Positions 23,212-35,736 of a DNA stretch of 58,475 nt are shown one piece after another. A program made the position numbers and the translations under genes. Origin of the DNA: Phoronis australis. Lineage: Eukaryota; Phoronida; Phoronidae. The notes under the pieces are model-generated. The model was given only the letters and a program-made list of their open reading frames with translations, made no database searches and had not been told where the DNA came from. Where the stretch lies: contig NMRA01000402.1 of the NCBI GenBank assembly GCA_002633005.1, forward strand, positions 151,663 to 210,137. Direction: 5' to 3'. Positions within the stretch are counted from its first letter, which is position 1, and each line of letters begins with the position of its first letter.

Positions 23212-23715
23212 AACGAGCACAACTGAGGTCATTTACTTTGTACGTGTTAACGGTACCTTAATTGATCCCAAAGATGTCTCTGCGCCCACAATTAAGTACC
23301 AAAGGTCTGTCGCTTCAACCGTCAACACGGCGTCATATGCCACCATCACAAGCAGCCAAGGATTAACCACCACGGGCATTTCCATGAAGATAACTGTTCA
23401 ACAGGCGACCACAACTCCAAAAACCATAGACGTATTCTTGCAGACGACGAGTGCTTTAAAAACGCCATCCAACCCACCAAATAGCCAATCACCGGTCAAC
23501 TCAACTCTGACCCCCACCACTGTCACAACACCAGGGAAGCCCAGCTACGTAACTGGACGAGTAAAGATCAACATAATACACTGGCCTGTGAAGCACTCAC
23601 TTTCACTGCTAACTCGTTCACTTCTCTCGGCATGGGTTACACACAACAGCCAACTTGATAACGTCACGTCCACAATCATTATAGAGAACACGGATCGGGC
23701 TTTAGGAGATGGTGG
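23212..23715 (+). CDS. Exon 15: module 7 with mucin linker (residues 1617-1785)
   Basis: 504 nt, acceptor ATTTCCAG, donor GGTGG|GTAGGT. VIYFVRVNGTLIDP, the TIDVFLQTTS linker, KINIIHWPVKHSLSLLTRSL and ALGDGG are all present. Nearly identical to exon 12 over most of its length. Confidence 0.92.
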
Positions 23716-24025
23716 GTAGGTATATCCCTCAATAACTGAGATTTTGCACAATGGATTTAGGGTCTCGTAAGGAAGGTGGGCCCACAATTTTTTAAAGGAA
23801 GAATTGGGTAGTTCATAAAACCGGCCTGCCGATTGCCTTTTTCGATCATAGCCCTTAAGGCCGGAGAAGAGTCAATGGAAGTGGTCCCCTCAGTGTCCCT
23901 AAACGCGCCTATGCGGTGCTGTGAAGTTGCTGAATATGCAACGCTGTTATAATATGAAATAAATCGTGTGCATGTAAATGGTGCCTCTTTTCCGTTTTGT
24001 GCCAAAACAAGCAATTCTAACTTCT

Positions 24026-24424
24026 GGAAATGCGGTTTCATTTGGAAATTGTACTCGAAATTATTTTTCATATTTTGTGTCCTAAACTTTTAATAGAACT
24101 CAAGAGAGGTGTCTTTTATTGTAGCCTCGTGTATACTATGGTTTACTCAGATACATGTAGGTGTGTAGTTCAAGTTTGCACTTGATGACTCGTACATTCG
24201 AGCTGTAAACTCGAGTTTAAACTAGTGATTTTGTGTGTAGCTTCGGAAACAAAAGCTCTAATGCTGGGGTCATCAAGTGCAAAATGAGATTACATATACA
24301 CTCACGTGAACTATAATACACTCGAATACAGAGTGATGGACAGTAATGTTGAATTCGTACTGAAGTAGATCGGAAAACGCCAGCATATTTCGATTTGGAT
24401 TTTGAGTAAAGCAGACTATAGGCG
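24026..24424. repeat. Foldback-related element, copy 4, intron 15
   Basis: Aligns along its length with the intron 12 copy (TTGCACTTGATGACTCGTAC, GAACTATAATACACTCGAAT, GTACTGAAGTAGATCGGAAA). Boundaries are approximate. Confidence 0.55.
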
Positions 24425-24623
24425 AAGATTTCACTCCAGGCGAAAAACGCCAAAGCTTTGGAACGAAGAAAAATACTGTGTGCGCGTTACAAGTACGAAA
24501 ACTAACATTACTTTCTTGACCCTAGATATCACGCACAGCAATACCAACGATTAAAATTAAGTTGTGTTCACATTTTTGATAATCACGATTTATCATATAT
24601 ATTATGAATTTTTTATACTCCAG

Positions 24624-24877
24624 CGTTCGCCTAACAGTTTATTCATATCGGCTCAAGTTTCCAAGCGACGGAAGTGTTACCTCGCTTAAAATACCCGGCA
24701 ATGAAGTGATCCAGAAGGAACTCGACAAACGCATCACGCGACACGTCATTTATACTGGTGTTAAGGTCATACTGTACAAATATCACTACAAGTTCACCAT
24801 TAATGGAACTGTGGTAGATAACGAATTGCCTGATATCACACGAGCCATAAAGGATGCATGGTTGACGATATTTCCAG
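24624..24877 (+). CDS. Exon 16: module 7 end and module 8 (residues 1785-1870)
   Basis: 254 nt, acceptor ACTCCAG, donor CCAG|GTTCGT (weaker than its sister exons). Same module content: VRLTVYSYRLKF, VIQKELDKRI, VILYKYHYKFTINGT and DAWLTIFP. Confidence 0.92.
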
Positions 24878-25233
24878 GTTCGTGCATGTTAAAATTGTTC
24901 AAAATAAATAATAACACCGCCCTTAAAATGTACTGCTTAGAGTAACCCTACTTTGCGTGTTGAGGATTTAACAACCCATTTGAGTAGCCATATATTTTAT
25001 ACTGCTTTCAAAATATTTTCCTTTTTAACACCCGTTTCCTATACAAGTCAAATGTTTCGTCTAAATTGTAGGAATATTACGTCTAAATGTTTTACATCTG
25101 CGCCTAGCTAAGACCCCGTAATAGAGGGAGTCAAGAAACATATGTACGTTGCTGAAAATTACGTTTGTAATGGGTGTTTACTAACTACACTTGCTCCATA
25201 TTATGGGACTAGCTTTGGATATTTTTCTTTCAG

Positions 25234-25276
25234 TAAATCTGACTGTTGATACGGCACGGGTTGATTACTTAAACAG
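25234..25276 (+). CDS. Exon 17: short strand exon (residues 1870-1884)
   Basis: 43 nt between TTTCAG and GTTTGT, encoding VNLTVDTARVDYLN. Fourth copy of the exon 8 type. Confidence 0.88.
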
Positions 25277-25477
25277 GTTTGTTTTTTGCATTTTTGTTTT
25301 GATACACGTATTGCTTGTATACAATTATCGTATTTCTAATCAAATGTATGTCTTTAAAAACTTATCGCTGGGAATAAGAACTTGTAGTGCATGGATGTAC
25401 GCAAAAACGTCATTTCCAGTCAACACACAGATATCCAGATATTTATTACTGAAAGATAAACGTTACATTATTTCCAG

Positions 25478-25981
25478 AACGAACTCAACTGATGTCATTT
25501 ATTTTGTACGTGTTAACGGTACCTTAATTGACCCCAAAGATGTCTCTGCGCCCACAATTAAGTACCAAAGGTCTGTCGCTTCAACCGTCACCACAGCGTC
25601 ATATGCAACCACAACAAGCAGGCAAGGATTAACTACTACGGGTAGTTTCGTTAATATAACTGTTCAACAGGCGACCACTTCTCCAAAAACCATAGACGTG
25701 TTTTTGCAGACGACGAGCGTTTTGAGAACATCATCCAACCCACCAAATAGCCAATCACCTGTCAACTCAACTCTGACCCCCACAACTATCACAGCATCAG
25801 TGAAACCCAGCTACGTAACTGGACAAGTAAACATCAACATAATACATTGGCCGGTGAAGCACTCACTTTCACTGCTAACTCGTTCACTTCTCTCGGCATG
25901 GGTTGCACAGAACGGCCAACTTGATAACGACACGTCGACAATCATTATAGAGAACACGGGGCTGGCTCTAGGAGATAATGG
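25478..25981 (+). CDS. Exon 18: module 9 with mucin linker (residues 1884-2052)
   Basis: 504 nt, acceptor ATTTCCAG, donor AATGG|GTAGGT. Last of the four equal-length linker exons; VIYFVRVNGTLIDP, TIDVFLQTTS, NINIIHWPVKHSLSLLTRSL and ALGDNG. It lies at the boundary where the recent amplification stops. Confidence 0.92.
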
Positions 25982-26133
25982 GTAGGTATATCACTCATAA
26001 ATGAGACCTTACACCGGCGTACTCTCCAACAAAGATTAATAGACCGTCCAGATACAATGGTTTCTTGCCCTGTATGGGCGTAACTCGTGTTATTGCTCAT
26101 TGTATTTTTCCTAATAAACATTAAAATTATGTA

Positions 26134-26240
26134 GACAGTAATATCGAGTTCCTACTGAAGTAGAACGGAAATTGACAATATTTTTCGTGTTTTTTTTAGT
26201 AAAGACCCTGGGCGACGAAGTGAAGAAATCATTCGCACGT
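26134..26240. repeat. Truncated remnant of the foldback-related element, intron 18
   Basis: CAGTAATATCGAGTTCCTAC followed by TGAAGTAGAACGGAAA matches the right part of the intron 15 copy. The left part is missing, in keeping with this intron being only 442 bp. Confidence 0.5.
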
Positions 26241-26423
26241 GAAAATACCAAAGCTTTGAAACGAACCAAATTATTGACAATGACTTACATGAACAAAATT
26301 AACATATAAATTTGAATTGATAAATATCACTTACAGCAGAGCGTGCGAAGAAAATAGATACTGCAGTGTTTAAATATTCTTGAAAATAAGCATTTACCAT
26401 ATATTAATATTTTTAAATTCCAG

Positions 26424-26677
26424 CGTTCGCCTGACAGTTTATACATATCGTCTCAAGTTTCCAAGTGACGGAAGTGTTACCTCGCTTACAGTGCCCGGTG
26501 ATGTAGTGATTCAGAAGGAATTCGACAAACACATCGTGCGCCACGTCATTTATACTGGTGTAAAAGTTACACTGTACAAATATCACTACAAGTTGATCAT
26601 TAATGGAACTGTAACGGAGAACGATGTACCTGATATCGCTATCGCCATGAAGAATGCGTGGTTGACAATATTTCCAG
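26424..26677 (+). CDS. Exon 19: module 9 end and module 10 (residues 2052-2137)
   Basis: 254 nt, acceptor ATTCCAG, donor CCAG|GTATTT. It resembles exon 7 in its first half (SLTVPGDVVIQKEFDKHIV) and diverges in the last helix (IAIAMKNAWLTIFP). Confidence 0.92.
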
Positions 26678-26941
26678 GTATTTCTAAGGTTGCACCGTCG
26701 AATTATAGTTAGTTGGTAAATAAAATACATTTCTGCTTCTTACTTTGTTGTCTTGAAAAAAACTGCTGTTATATTAACAATGCGACACAATGTCCACATT
26801 TGATTTTAAAGTAAATTTATCGCCATTCATCCTGGACCAGAGACATATGTAAGCAATATCTAGGTGTGCATGTAGTTATATGGTGTACCGTGCATCCAAC
26901 ACGCTTTTGAAGAATTTGTGCATTTATGGCTTGTGTTTCAG

Positions 26942-26993
26942 ATAACCTGACCATTGATGTTGCACGAAACGACACAATTTTTGAAGTGACAAA
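26942..26993 (+). CDS. Exon 20: short strand exon, 52-nt class (residues 2137-2154)
   Basis: 52 nt between GTTTCAG and GTAAGT, encoding DNLTIDVARNDTIFEVT. First of five 52-nt exons (20, 23, 26, 29, 32), three codons longer than the 43-nt class. Confidence 0.85.
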
Positions 26994-27169
26994 GTAAGTT
27001 TTTAGTAATTAGTTTCAACGTTCTTGGGAATTATTTCGCATGATCTTCACTGATAGTATCGACCACAGCAATGTTATATGTAGCTCTTTAACAATGCGCA
27101 GACGGCTACAAACCACATTGGCATTATTTAAGCAAATCGAGTCATTAATTCAGGCAATGTTCTTTTCAG

Positions 27170-27613
27170 AATCGAGTACACACGCTTGACTTACTTTGTT
27201 CGCGTCAACGCTTCGCTAATAGACCCGGAAGTTGTCCCTCCACCTCTAGTTCTGTGTGAGAAGCTTCAAAAACTTGGGCTTATTCTACGCCAATGTGCAA
27301 AATCATCGGATATGACAACGTTGTCGCCCGGTTTCTCCACAACTGACTTCGCGTCTACCGACCGTACGATGACCTCTACCAACAGAACCTCTGTTGACAC
27401 CACCGTGGCCACATTGCTCTCCACGACGACGCCTGTAAAATCTTACGTTACCCGCGACGTCACAGTTACCCTTTTTAAGTGGAAAGCAGATCACACGATA
27501 CAATTAATAAAGACGGCTCTTGCCGCCGCATGGGAAAAGTCGGGCCTTCAGCTGTCCACCAAAAACGTTTCCGTCATTATGCAAAGTGTGGAAAATGCTT
27601 TAGGCGACTATGG
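27170..27613 (+). CDS. Exon 21: module 11 with mucin linker (residues 2154-2302)
   Basis: 444 nt, acceptor CTTTTCAG, donor TATGG|GTAAGG. LTYFVRVNASLIDPE, PPPLVLCEKLQKLG (a clear helix 1), a short Ser/Thr linker without the TIDVF motif, then VTLFKWKADHT, AAW and ALGDYG. Confidence 0.9.
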
Positions 27614-28409
27614 GTAAGGGTTTCTCACTTCACGTGATTATATTGTTTTTCTCTACCGATTATAGATTTTGATAGTGCACATCAATTTTCTTCGTCATGC
27701 CAGAGAGTGCTGATTCTCAGCCACACAATTTCTAGATTTTTTGTAACACATAGGTATTCCCGAAAAATGTTCCAGATCAACCACACTGTGTTTTGTGCAA
27801 ATACCTGGTAGTTCGATTATCACTCTAATGGTAGAAGTTGCAGAGAAACTGGGGGAAATTAAGACAACAACATTCTAATTTGGAGCATCTGCACTTTAGT
27901 TAATAATAACCACCCAGTAGTCGATGCTTAGCATAACAGCAACTCGCCAAATGGGACCTGGCAAAATTCCTAGATCGTCAAGAAAGAACTGAGGTCGACA
28001 AATCAAGGAAACTTTGTATGGGCTGTTGCGGGTGTCCGGCTTATCCCTGCAAACGTACCGTGGACTCAGTAATGTTCAGGCAGGGCACCCAAGATCTCGC
28101 AGACGGCATTTTTAGTCGAATGGCAAATTGAGAGTATGTCACTTGTTCAGCAACAACCAATTTCGGGCAAAATACCCCGCACAGGTTTACTACTAAAAAG
28201 ATTCGTGAACTGGTTCTTCCGTATTTTACCGAATGATTCCAACTGATGTCTTTCTAAAATACTTTGATTCGTTCTCGAATGTGGGCTTGGCCAAGAAATT
28301 GAGTACAAAAATACTGTTGAGAATGTAAATACAGTTTATAGCATTTCACACTTACTTGCAGACGGAAAAACAGCAACCTGTAAGTCATAATTCCTTAAAA
28401 CTTTTTCAG

Positions 28410-28663
28410 TGTTTACGTTTCGATTTTTACCTATCGGATCACGTTCTCGAGCGCAGAACCAGTGACGTCACTCACCATTCCATCAACAGTACAAGTTCAA
28501 ACAGAGCTCGACAGGTTCACCAAAGGTGCAAAGATCTACACTGGAATCAAGCTGACACTCTACAAATTCCATTACAAACTGGATGTTCTCAAAAAGACAG
28601 TCGGGTCACAGATAAAGAACATTTCAGACATCATATACAAGGCATGGTTAACTAAATATCCAG
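28410..28663 (+). CDS. Exon 22: module 11 end and module 12 (residues 2302-2387)
   Basis: 254 nt, acceptor TTTTTCAG, donor CCAG|GTAATT. VYVSIFTYRITF, VQVQTELDRFT, KIYTGIKLTLYKFHYKLDV and YKAWLTKYP. Clearly homologous to exon 7 but diverged, so an older copy. Confidence 0.9.
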
Positions 28664-28942
28664 GTAATTTACTATTTGGGTAGTGAATTAACACCGGTAG
28701 ACTGGTGCGCTTAGTTTGTATTTACATTCAAAAATTTCTCAGCGATCAAGGATGGCTGAAATAGCAGAAAATAAACGATATCAGCGACCTCTGGATTCCA
28801 CCAAAAGCACTGTAATGCTATGATCACTATTACGATTATCGCTTCACTGTTTCTTCTTGTGTAATACATGTACGACATAAAATCTTCCGTCTGAACAAAT
28901 TTTAGCAGTAGAGTGTTTCCATGTGGGCACTTTTTGTTCCAG

Positions 28943-28994
28943 TCAACCTAACCATTGACGTCGCCAGAATTGACGACATGATTGATAACAAAAA
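28943..28994 (+). CDS. Exon 23: short strand exon (residues 2387-2404)
   Basis: 52 nt between TGTTCCAG and GTAAGT, encoding VNLTIDVARIDDMIDNK. Confidence 0.85.
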
Positions 28995-29733
28995 GTAAGT
29001 ACAATTTGCAAACTCCAGACCATAGCTTTACGTAGCATGTCTCCGAACTGAACAACAAAATAATTAACTGTTTGTGTACAAAGATTTGTATTTCGCCGGA
29101 AACATCTTAGTGAACTGTTGTCGCATGAGCCAACGCCTCAAGTAACGGGTAATGCGTACATTTTCCTTTATCGAATCTGCAGTTTTATGGTTGGCCAGCC
29201 CAATAAGCTCTGGATTGATTTCTTCGGTCATTTATGGTTTCGATGTTTTTGTTGGTAACTAGAATAGAAACCTATCATGGCAAGGAATAACATGAGAGTC
29301 AAAGTTCTAATTTGGTTTTTGTTTTAGCCAGCTACAGAGGTTGGAATGCAGCCTTAACTCATTTGGGTACATATACGTTTATAGGTATAGCTGTCAATTC
29401 AACTTAATGGCTGACTAACTGCATACCAAGTCCTTATACTGTGATCTGCTTGCTGTAGAAAAGGATATGGAAGGTCGTTTATGAGTTTCTCCACTAGCTA
29501 CAAACGTGTCGTTTTACGCATTTTTACGGATTGTCTTTATCTAATTTTTTAAAAAAATAAATAGATACCTAGAGAAAGTTGCATTAAATTTACTGGAAGA
29601 ACCGTAGCAGTTTCCGCGGAATTCCATTTGTGGTGAATGTGTTAAATTGGACCGATTTGTTAACCTTTTCTGTCCAATACTTTGAAGCACAGCCGATGCA
29701 GAACGCCAAGCATCCTTACTTTGTACCTTTCAG

Positions 29734-30258
29734 TGTTTCTTCCGTTCGCATAATTTACTTCGTGAGAGTTAACGGTTTGTTGATCGACCCCACACATGTG
29801 CCGCCTCCGCCCATACTTTTCAAGAAGTTGCAAGAACTGGGTATAAAGGTGATTAACGCAACCAACTCTACAATGGTCTCGACAACACCGAAAACCACGC
29901 CCTCTACAGTCTTTACACCAAACACTACCAATGTGGTTGCTGGATCAACACTTCCGGTAAAAACCATTGGGATCTTTACTCAAAAACACAGCACACGGTC
30001 ACCAACTCAGAACACCATGTCTCCGTCACTGACAACCGACTCACTTGCCAACCAATCGACTTCACCAGCGGCCGGGAATCAAAAGACTTTCATAACTCAC
30101 GAATTAACTGTTAACCTCTTCAAATGGAGAATTGACCTCTCTGTGGAATCCGTAAAGAAGGCGCTTGTTGCTGCGTGGGTGAGCTCCAATAATAACATGA
30201 TGATCAACAGTACTACATTGGTGGTTAAACACACAGAAGATGCACTGGGTGATAATGG
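29734..30258 (+). CDS. Exon 24: module 13 with mucin linker (residues 2404-2579)
   Basis: 525 nt, acceptor CCTTTCAG, donor AATGG|GTAAGA. IIYFVRVNGLLIDP, PPPILFKKLQELGI, a ~95-residue Ser/Thr linker containing the degenerate motif TIGIFTQ, then VNLFKWRIDLSVESVKKALV, AAW and ALGDNG. Confidence 0.9.
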
Positions 30259-30706
30259 GTAAGAAGTTAACATAACACATGAGCTACTAAAATTTCTCAC
30301 ACAGACTCCAAGATTTAAAGGAAGTACATATATTTTTAATTGATGCCGTTTTAGTCCATGCAACAATTGCACGGATAACAATTTGCCAAATTGGAAACGC
30401 AATAGTAGTGGCCTATGCTTTCCTGCAATGTTTAAGGATTAGTTGAGAGCGTGCTTCTGACTTCAATATAAATTTACTCACAGATACAACTCAATAGATC
30501 TATGCATATGTATATTGGCGAATACAGGCTTTGAAAGGAGACGTCACGCTTCATTCGTTGAAAGGTACATTCTTAGTGGGATATTTTAACGGTCGTCTTA
30601 TCATACGCTGAATCTTCTTGTGTTATGCAATTACCGAGTCTTGCGAAGTAAGAACACGCGTATACCTGCGCCAATTTCCTAATGCTACAGTGTTTTGTTA
30701 TTTCAG

Positions 30707-30966
30707 GGTGCACGTTACCGTATTCACTTACCAAGTGAAAGTTGTTAGCCGCACCGTCCTCACTTCAGCAGTACTACCCAACCACTATCAGATCCAGAAG
30801 AAACTTGACAGACACATTCCATCGGAATGCATCTACACGGGTCTGAACTTAACGCTGTACAAGTACCACTATGAGCTTGACATCAAAGGAAGACTTGGTG
30901 TGGATGCTGTCGGAAACATCTCTGATATTCTGCTGAACGCGTGGGTGACAGAATATCCACGGTTTT
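30707..30966 (+). CDS. Exon 25: module 13 end and module 14 (residues 2579-2666)
   Basis: 260 nt, acceptor TATTTCAG, donor GGTTTT|GTAAGT. VHVTVFTYQVKV, IQKKLDRHI, LNLTLYKYHYELDIKG and NAWVTEYP. The donor is two codons downstream of the site used by the sister exons, because the ancestral position reads CGGTTTTG. Confidence 0.87.
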
Positions 30967-31299
30967 GTAAGTTGTTTGAATGTGCAGTAAATATCAACGA
31001 TAATATTGATAATGTTATCGACTCTACCGTAATTTTCAAAGAAACGACAAAATTTCGTTAAGAGGTGCCAGTTCCTGTAAATTTAAAGCCAAAAATAATT
31101 GTGAAAATGGCTCAAGTTAAATGTAAATCGTTGTTAGTGTAGGTAGGTGACATTTGCTAAAGTCAAGGAAGCAACTGTTGCATTAAGACCGTGAAGATAG
31201 CGAGTAACGGTCACGATAACAAGGAGTCGATGAACGAGGCAGTTGGAAGATGGTTCGATACCTCGGTCTGCAGTATATCTCATAATGTTTCCATTACAG

Positions 31300-31351
31300 C
31301 TAACCTTGTCACCGAAATTCCTCGAATTGACCAGATGGTAAATGGAGACAA
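31300..31351 (+). CDS. Exon 26: short strand exon (residues 2666-2683)
   Basis: 52 nt between CATTACAG and GTAAGG, encoding SNLVTEIPRIDQMVNGD. Confidence 0.83.
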
Positions 31352-32293
31352 GTAAGGCTTTCGTACTACACATTAGGACATATAAGTCTGTTGCGTTAAC
31401 ATGTGGAACTGTAATTTGAACACGGGGAAGTGCTTTCATTGAATTGAGCTGTCGTTTTTGGTAATGGAGGCGAGTTGCGAAATTCATCTCGGATGCGTTT
31501 TTTGGTATTTTTGTTGAAGTCCAGACTAAATAATGAATGCCCTATACTTGACTACCCAAAATCATGGGGGGAATGATACGCAAATACAACAAAACTTATT
31601 ATTTTTGGAATTGTCCTTAATCTCTTGCTAAACTATGTGTTCACGGGAATCTACGTACCGTGACCAGGTTTTCAACACATACTCCCCTTCGCCCCACAGC
31701 TTTCTGAAATTCCAGACACGTTTGTTTTGCCTATTAGACATGTCTCATATATGTGTTGATCCCTAAAACAACCAAATGAAAACTTAATAAACAGCCAGCA
31801 TGTCAATAGTCTTTTGATGCATTTAAGGTTGCTGTTTGTTGTTTTTTTAATCAAAGAAACTACCGTGTTATTTATGCTGCCTGAGGAACACCGTGAAGGT
31901 TACTTTCATGAAATTCTATAACAATCTTAGTAAATAAGACGTGTTTTCTTTACCACTGTTAATAAGCGGATGCTTATTCGTGCCTTGACAACTCTAACAG
32001 TTACTAAGCTTTGTCCATATGGAAGGTTGGAACCTAAGGCTTTGATGTTGTGAACTTGCTATTGGGGTGTGTACAAAAGGTAAAAAGGTCGGTTTACCAA
32101 ATTTTGATAGAACCAGTACATCTCAGACGCCTCGTAATCCCTAAGGTTTGAGCAATGCGTAAACGCATTCTTCAACATAGACAACTACGGCATAATATGT
32201 AAAAACAGGCCTACAATGGCTTAATATTGGCATCATTTTTTATATGGCTAAATGAGACTAAAGTCGAACTGAGTTTAACGGCACTTCTTTCAG

Positions 32294-32785
32294 AACTGAG
32301 TTCAGCCGCTTCATCTATTTTGTACGTGCCAACGGTACACTTCTGGATCCGAAAGCTGTGCCGCCACCACAGATATTATTCGAGAAACTTCTAAAGAAAG
32401 GATTTCAAATAGCAAATGCAACAAATCCTCAAATGAAACGTCAACCAACCACCACGACCTCCAATATCACTGATGTCACCACTGTTTCTGGCATCTTGAC
32501 CACAGTTTCGAAGCCAACAGTTGACCCCAACGCGACATTGAAAACTGTCAAGCTCGTAACGCATCAACCGTATACGTCAACTACCGTAGCGTTTTCAACC
32601 AAAAAGGACACACGCATATTTACGACAGGAGAACTGAAATTGACGCTCTTGCACTTCAAGATACACCACGAGGAAAAGATGATTGTAAAGTCATTACTTA
32701 ATGCATGGCTTCACATCAACAGTGCCTACACAGGTGGATTTTCTGTTGTCATTAAACGCTTGGACGACGCCCTGGGTGACAACGG
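32294..32785 (+). CDS. Exon 27: module 15 with mucin linker (residues 2683-2847)
   Basis: 492 nt, acceptor CTTTCAG, donor AACGG|GTAAGA. FIYFVRANGTLLDPK, PPPQILFEKLLKKGFQI, Thr/Ser/Val linker, then LKLTLLHFKIHHEEKMIVKS, NAW and ALGDNG. Confidence 0.9.
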
Positions 32786-33113
32786 GTAAGATACGTAAAC
32801 TTACATTCTTGACATTTTCATGTAGCAATTCTGCCAAATATTCAATTTTCAGATCGCTTGATGGAGGATTTCGTATTAGGAGTCTGGAGGGAGCCGGGTA
32901 GAAAATCACACAGCAACCTAGTCCCGTAATATTTGTAACCTGGTTACTCTTTAGTATTTGAACTTCAAAATAACGTGTCTATTCTCAGAGTTCAAACTTC
33001 TTGTAGCACCTTGCAGTACATCTACTAACTAAGTGTGTACATGTAATTGCTCTCTATGAGAGACAGTTCAGTGAGCTCATTATACACGACATGATTTCTG
33101 GTTAACGTTACAG

Positions 33114-33361
33114 TGTGAAAATATCTGTCTTCACCTATCACGTGCGAATTCAAAGCGTGAGAGTTATCACGTCACTGAAACTACCAAGATCTCAACTAAT
33201 TCAGGAGGGTCTGAACATCAATACAAAAGACAGTGTCATATACAAGGGAAACAAAGTCACATTGTACAAATATCATTACAAGCTTGATTTCAAAAGTAAC
33301 GTAAAAGAAGCCAAGAACATCACTGATATTCTACGTAGCAGCTGGATGACGCTGTATCCTA
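33114..33361 (+). CDS. Exon 28: module 15 end and module 16 (residues 2847-2930)
   Basis: 248 nt, acceptor CGTTACAG, donor CCTA|GTAAGT. VKISVFTYHVRI, LIQEGLN, KVTLYKYHYKLDF and RSSWMTLYP (Ala of the AW signature replaced by Ser). Confidence 0.9.
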
Positions 33362-33977
33362 GTAAGTGCAAGAAAACATTAGTCACTGTCAAGCTGCAAC
33401 CACGAAATATTCGTGGGGATCAGTGAGTTAACTTGTGCCACCTTACGGTTTCGCAGCTCCTAGCTATTTTAAATGTTAAGGCCCTGTCCATTGCAATTCC
33501 CACATTTCGCCACAATTTTCGAACTACCCCCGGTCGGCTCAGCTTTCGAGGGGCCCCTGTAGTGATAACGACTTGTCAAGTGCCCATGTGTCGACGGAAC
33601 AGGCACCCTCTTTCGTGCCATCATGAACTAAGCCTTTAATTTGCTGTAGTTTTTTCGCTTAATGCATTGTCCTCCTCCCGGTCGCCACAAAATTTAACAC
33701 CCCTTTTGAAGATGGGGCCACAGTTTTCACGAGGACTCAAGCTGTAACACTTTGAGGTTAATGGATAGTCTGGCACTGAAGGTAACTGTCGCCGATTGTG
33801 GTAAAGACACTTTTTCTATTCTTCATTGTGTCTCAGAGAAATAATATTAAACGTAGGGCTTAATCATTTGTAACTTGCGCCATTTCTTAATAAAGCAGGC
33901 AACAAATACTCTTTAGAAAACTTCTAACCTAACACCATCCTCTTAAACCTTAAATCCACATTCTTACATAATTGCAG

Positions 33978-34029
33978 ACTTCCTCAAGATAGAAATTGCA
34001 AGAAAAGATCCCATGATTGACACAAAAGG
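33978..34029 (+). CDS. Exon 29: short strand exon (residues 2930-2947)
   Basis: 52 nt between ATTGCAG and GTAAGA, encoding NFLKIEIARKDPMIDTK. Confidence 0.82.
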
Positions 34030-35082
34030 GTAAGACTGAACGTCGTATCAATTCAGTGAAATCCTAACTACAATTTATTGTTGTAACGGCTGCAAGGTAG
34101 TTGTGATTATGCATCACATGTAAATAAATAATTTCCTTGTGGAGCTACAAAAGCCGCCTTCCATAACAAAAATACTTGTAATTTAGACCACCATTAATCT
34201 GAAATTTTCAGTGCTTCTAAAGAACCAGGCTCGACATGTTGAGTTGTCACGGCTTGTCGTTTTATTCGTGGAGCATGTTATGGAGGAGTAACAAACTGTC
34301 AGCTCTTTTCAAGACCACAAATCACTTCTCATCTGAGTAATGATAAGATGGTCTTTAATATGTTTTATATTATGTATTTCCCATTTTGAGGTATTGCAGC
34401 GGAGGCTGGTCAGGGTGAAATTCTATGATACATGTATTAAATTTACTTGCAAAGGTCCTGATGCAGAATGCTAGGCTGGCACTTTGCACCCCTTTCAACA
34501 CTGCATACTTTCGATGGATTCACAAGAGTTACCATGGAAATTTTACGTGTACAAATTATTTACCCACAAAGAAACAAAACAAAATTTCTTTCTTCCGAAA
34601 GCGTTGCAGGGTCTAAGCTAAAAATTATTCGAAATCATTTCCGTGTCTAGTGCGAGAGAATGACAGCCTTCGGCGATAATCTAAAAGGGATTCCTTGCTT
34701 TAAGTAGGAAGCTAGCCGTCCATTTGCACTTTTCGTCACTTTGATCACCGTTTTCAAGTGTATATTAATCGGCACATTTTATTGTCCCTTAATTCACTGC
34801 TAGCTACTGAATTTGTAACCTTCTTAACTTTACCTTGAGGACTATGGAGTGAATAAGTCTCACCTTATCTTGTGTTGGATATACACTTTATCCTCTCTAA
34901 ATAAGGTCTCTTATTATTGTTAGTGTTGTTGATAATAATGTTGCTATCAGCATACTTAAATATGATTTTGCAATTTTAGCACACGTTGATACATGTATGT
35001 TTGTACATTTGAGAATGTGATATTTCCTCTTTGTTTGCTTTTGTCCAACGAACACGTGGGTCATCATATTTCGTCGTTTCAG

Positions 35083-35736
35083 AAATGACGTCACCCGCCT
35101 AATCTACTTCGTTCGGGTCAATGGAACTCTTATAGACCCGAACGATGTCGATGCTCCAGCCATCTTGTTTGGTAAGTTGAAGGAACTTGGCATAGGTATG
35201 CCTAACGTGACAGACCTGATGCCGAAGAACAACTCCAGCCTAACGACAGGTATATCAACGCATTCCACCACAACGACCTCCAACCATTTCACTAGGCAAA
35301 CACCAGAGATACAGACCATTAACGTAATTGCCATCAACACAACGAACGCGGCCAGATTCTCAACGACTGTTGAAACACCCGTTAAGAAGAACTACACAGA
35401 CGTTGTAAGTCAGTCGACGACGCCTGATACAACGCCATCGACAGGTGTAAACACAACGGATCTGGGCATTTCCACTGAGTCAGCTGCTAGCGCTACGATG
35501 ACAAGCACACCATCGCAAGATTTAAAAACCATTCCCAGTGGTAGCACTACAAAGAAACTTGACATTTACGTCACCCAGTCTTCAGTGATCAACATTCTGG
35601 AATGGAAGGTGCACCACAATGTGGAACTGATAAAGAAGTCGATTCTATCTGCTTGGCGGAATAATAATTCACATTTGCAAAAGGAAACCTCAGAAGTGAT
35701 CATAGAGAGCACCGAGAATGCCCTTGGTGTTAACGG
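35083..35736 (+). CDS. Exon 30: module 17 with the longest linker (residues 2947-3165)
   Basis: 654 nt, acceptor CGTTTCAG, donor AACGG|GTGAGT. LIYFVRVNGTLIDPN, PAILFGKLKELGI, a ~125-residue Thr/Ser linker, then VINILEWKVHHNVELIKKSI, SAW and ALGVNG. Last module with a mucin insert. Confidence 0.9.

Larger units (their letters stand above)
17038..25981. repeat. Segmental tandem amplification of a three-exon unit (4 copies)
   Basis: Exon triplets begin at 17038, 20063, 22348 and 24624 (spacing 3,025, 2,285 and 2,276 bp) and have identical coding lengths of 254 + 43 + 504 nt = 801 nt (267 codons). Coding sequence is near-identical by eye and the introns are also alignable, including a shared foldback element. 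A fifth 254-nt exon at 26424 starts the next, more divergent triplet. Copying of whole genomic segments rather than single exons is evident. Confidence 0.93.

Noticed and set aside
29630-29733. Upstream ATG extension of exon 24
   Set aside because: Read-through of the intron into the exon frame; the CTTTCAG acceptor at 29733 and phase with exon 23 define the true exon start.
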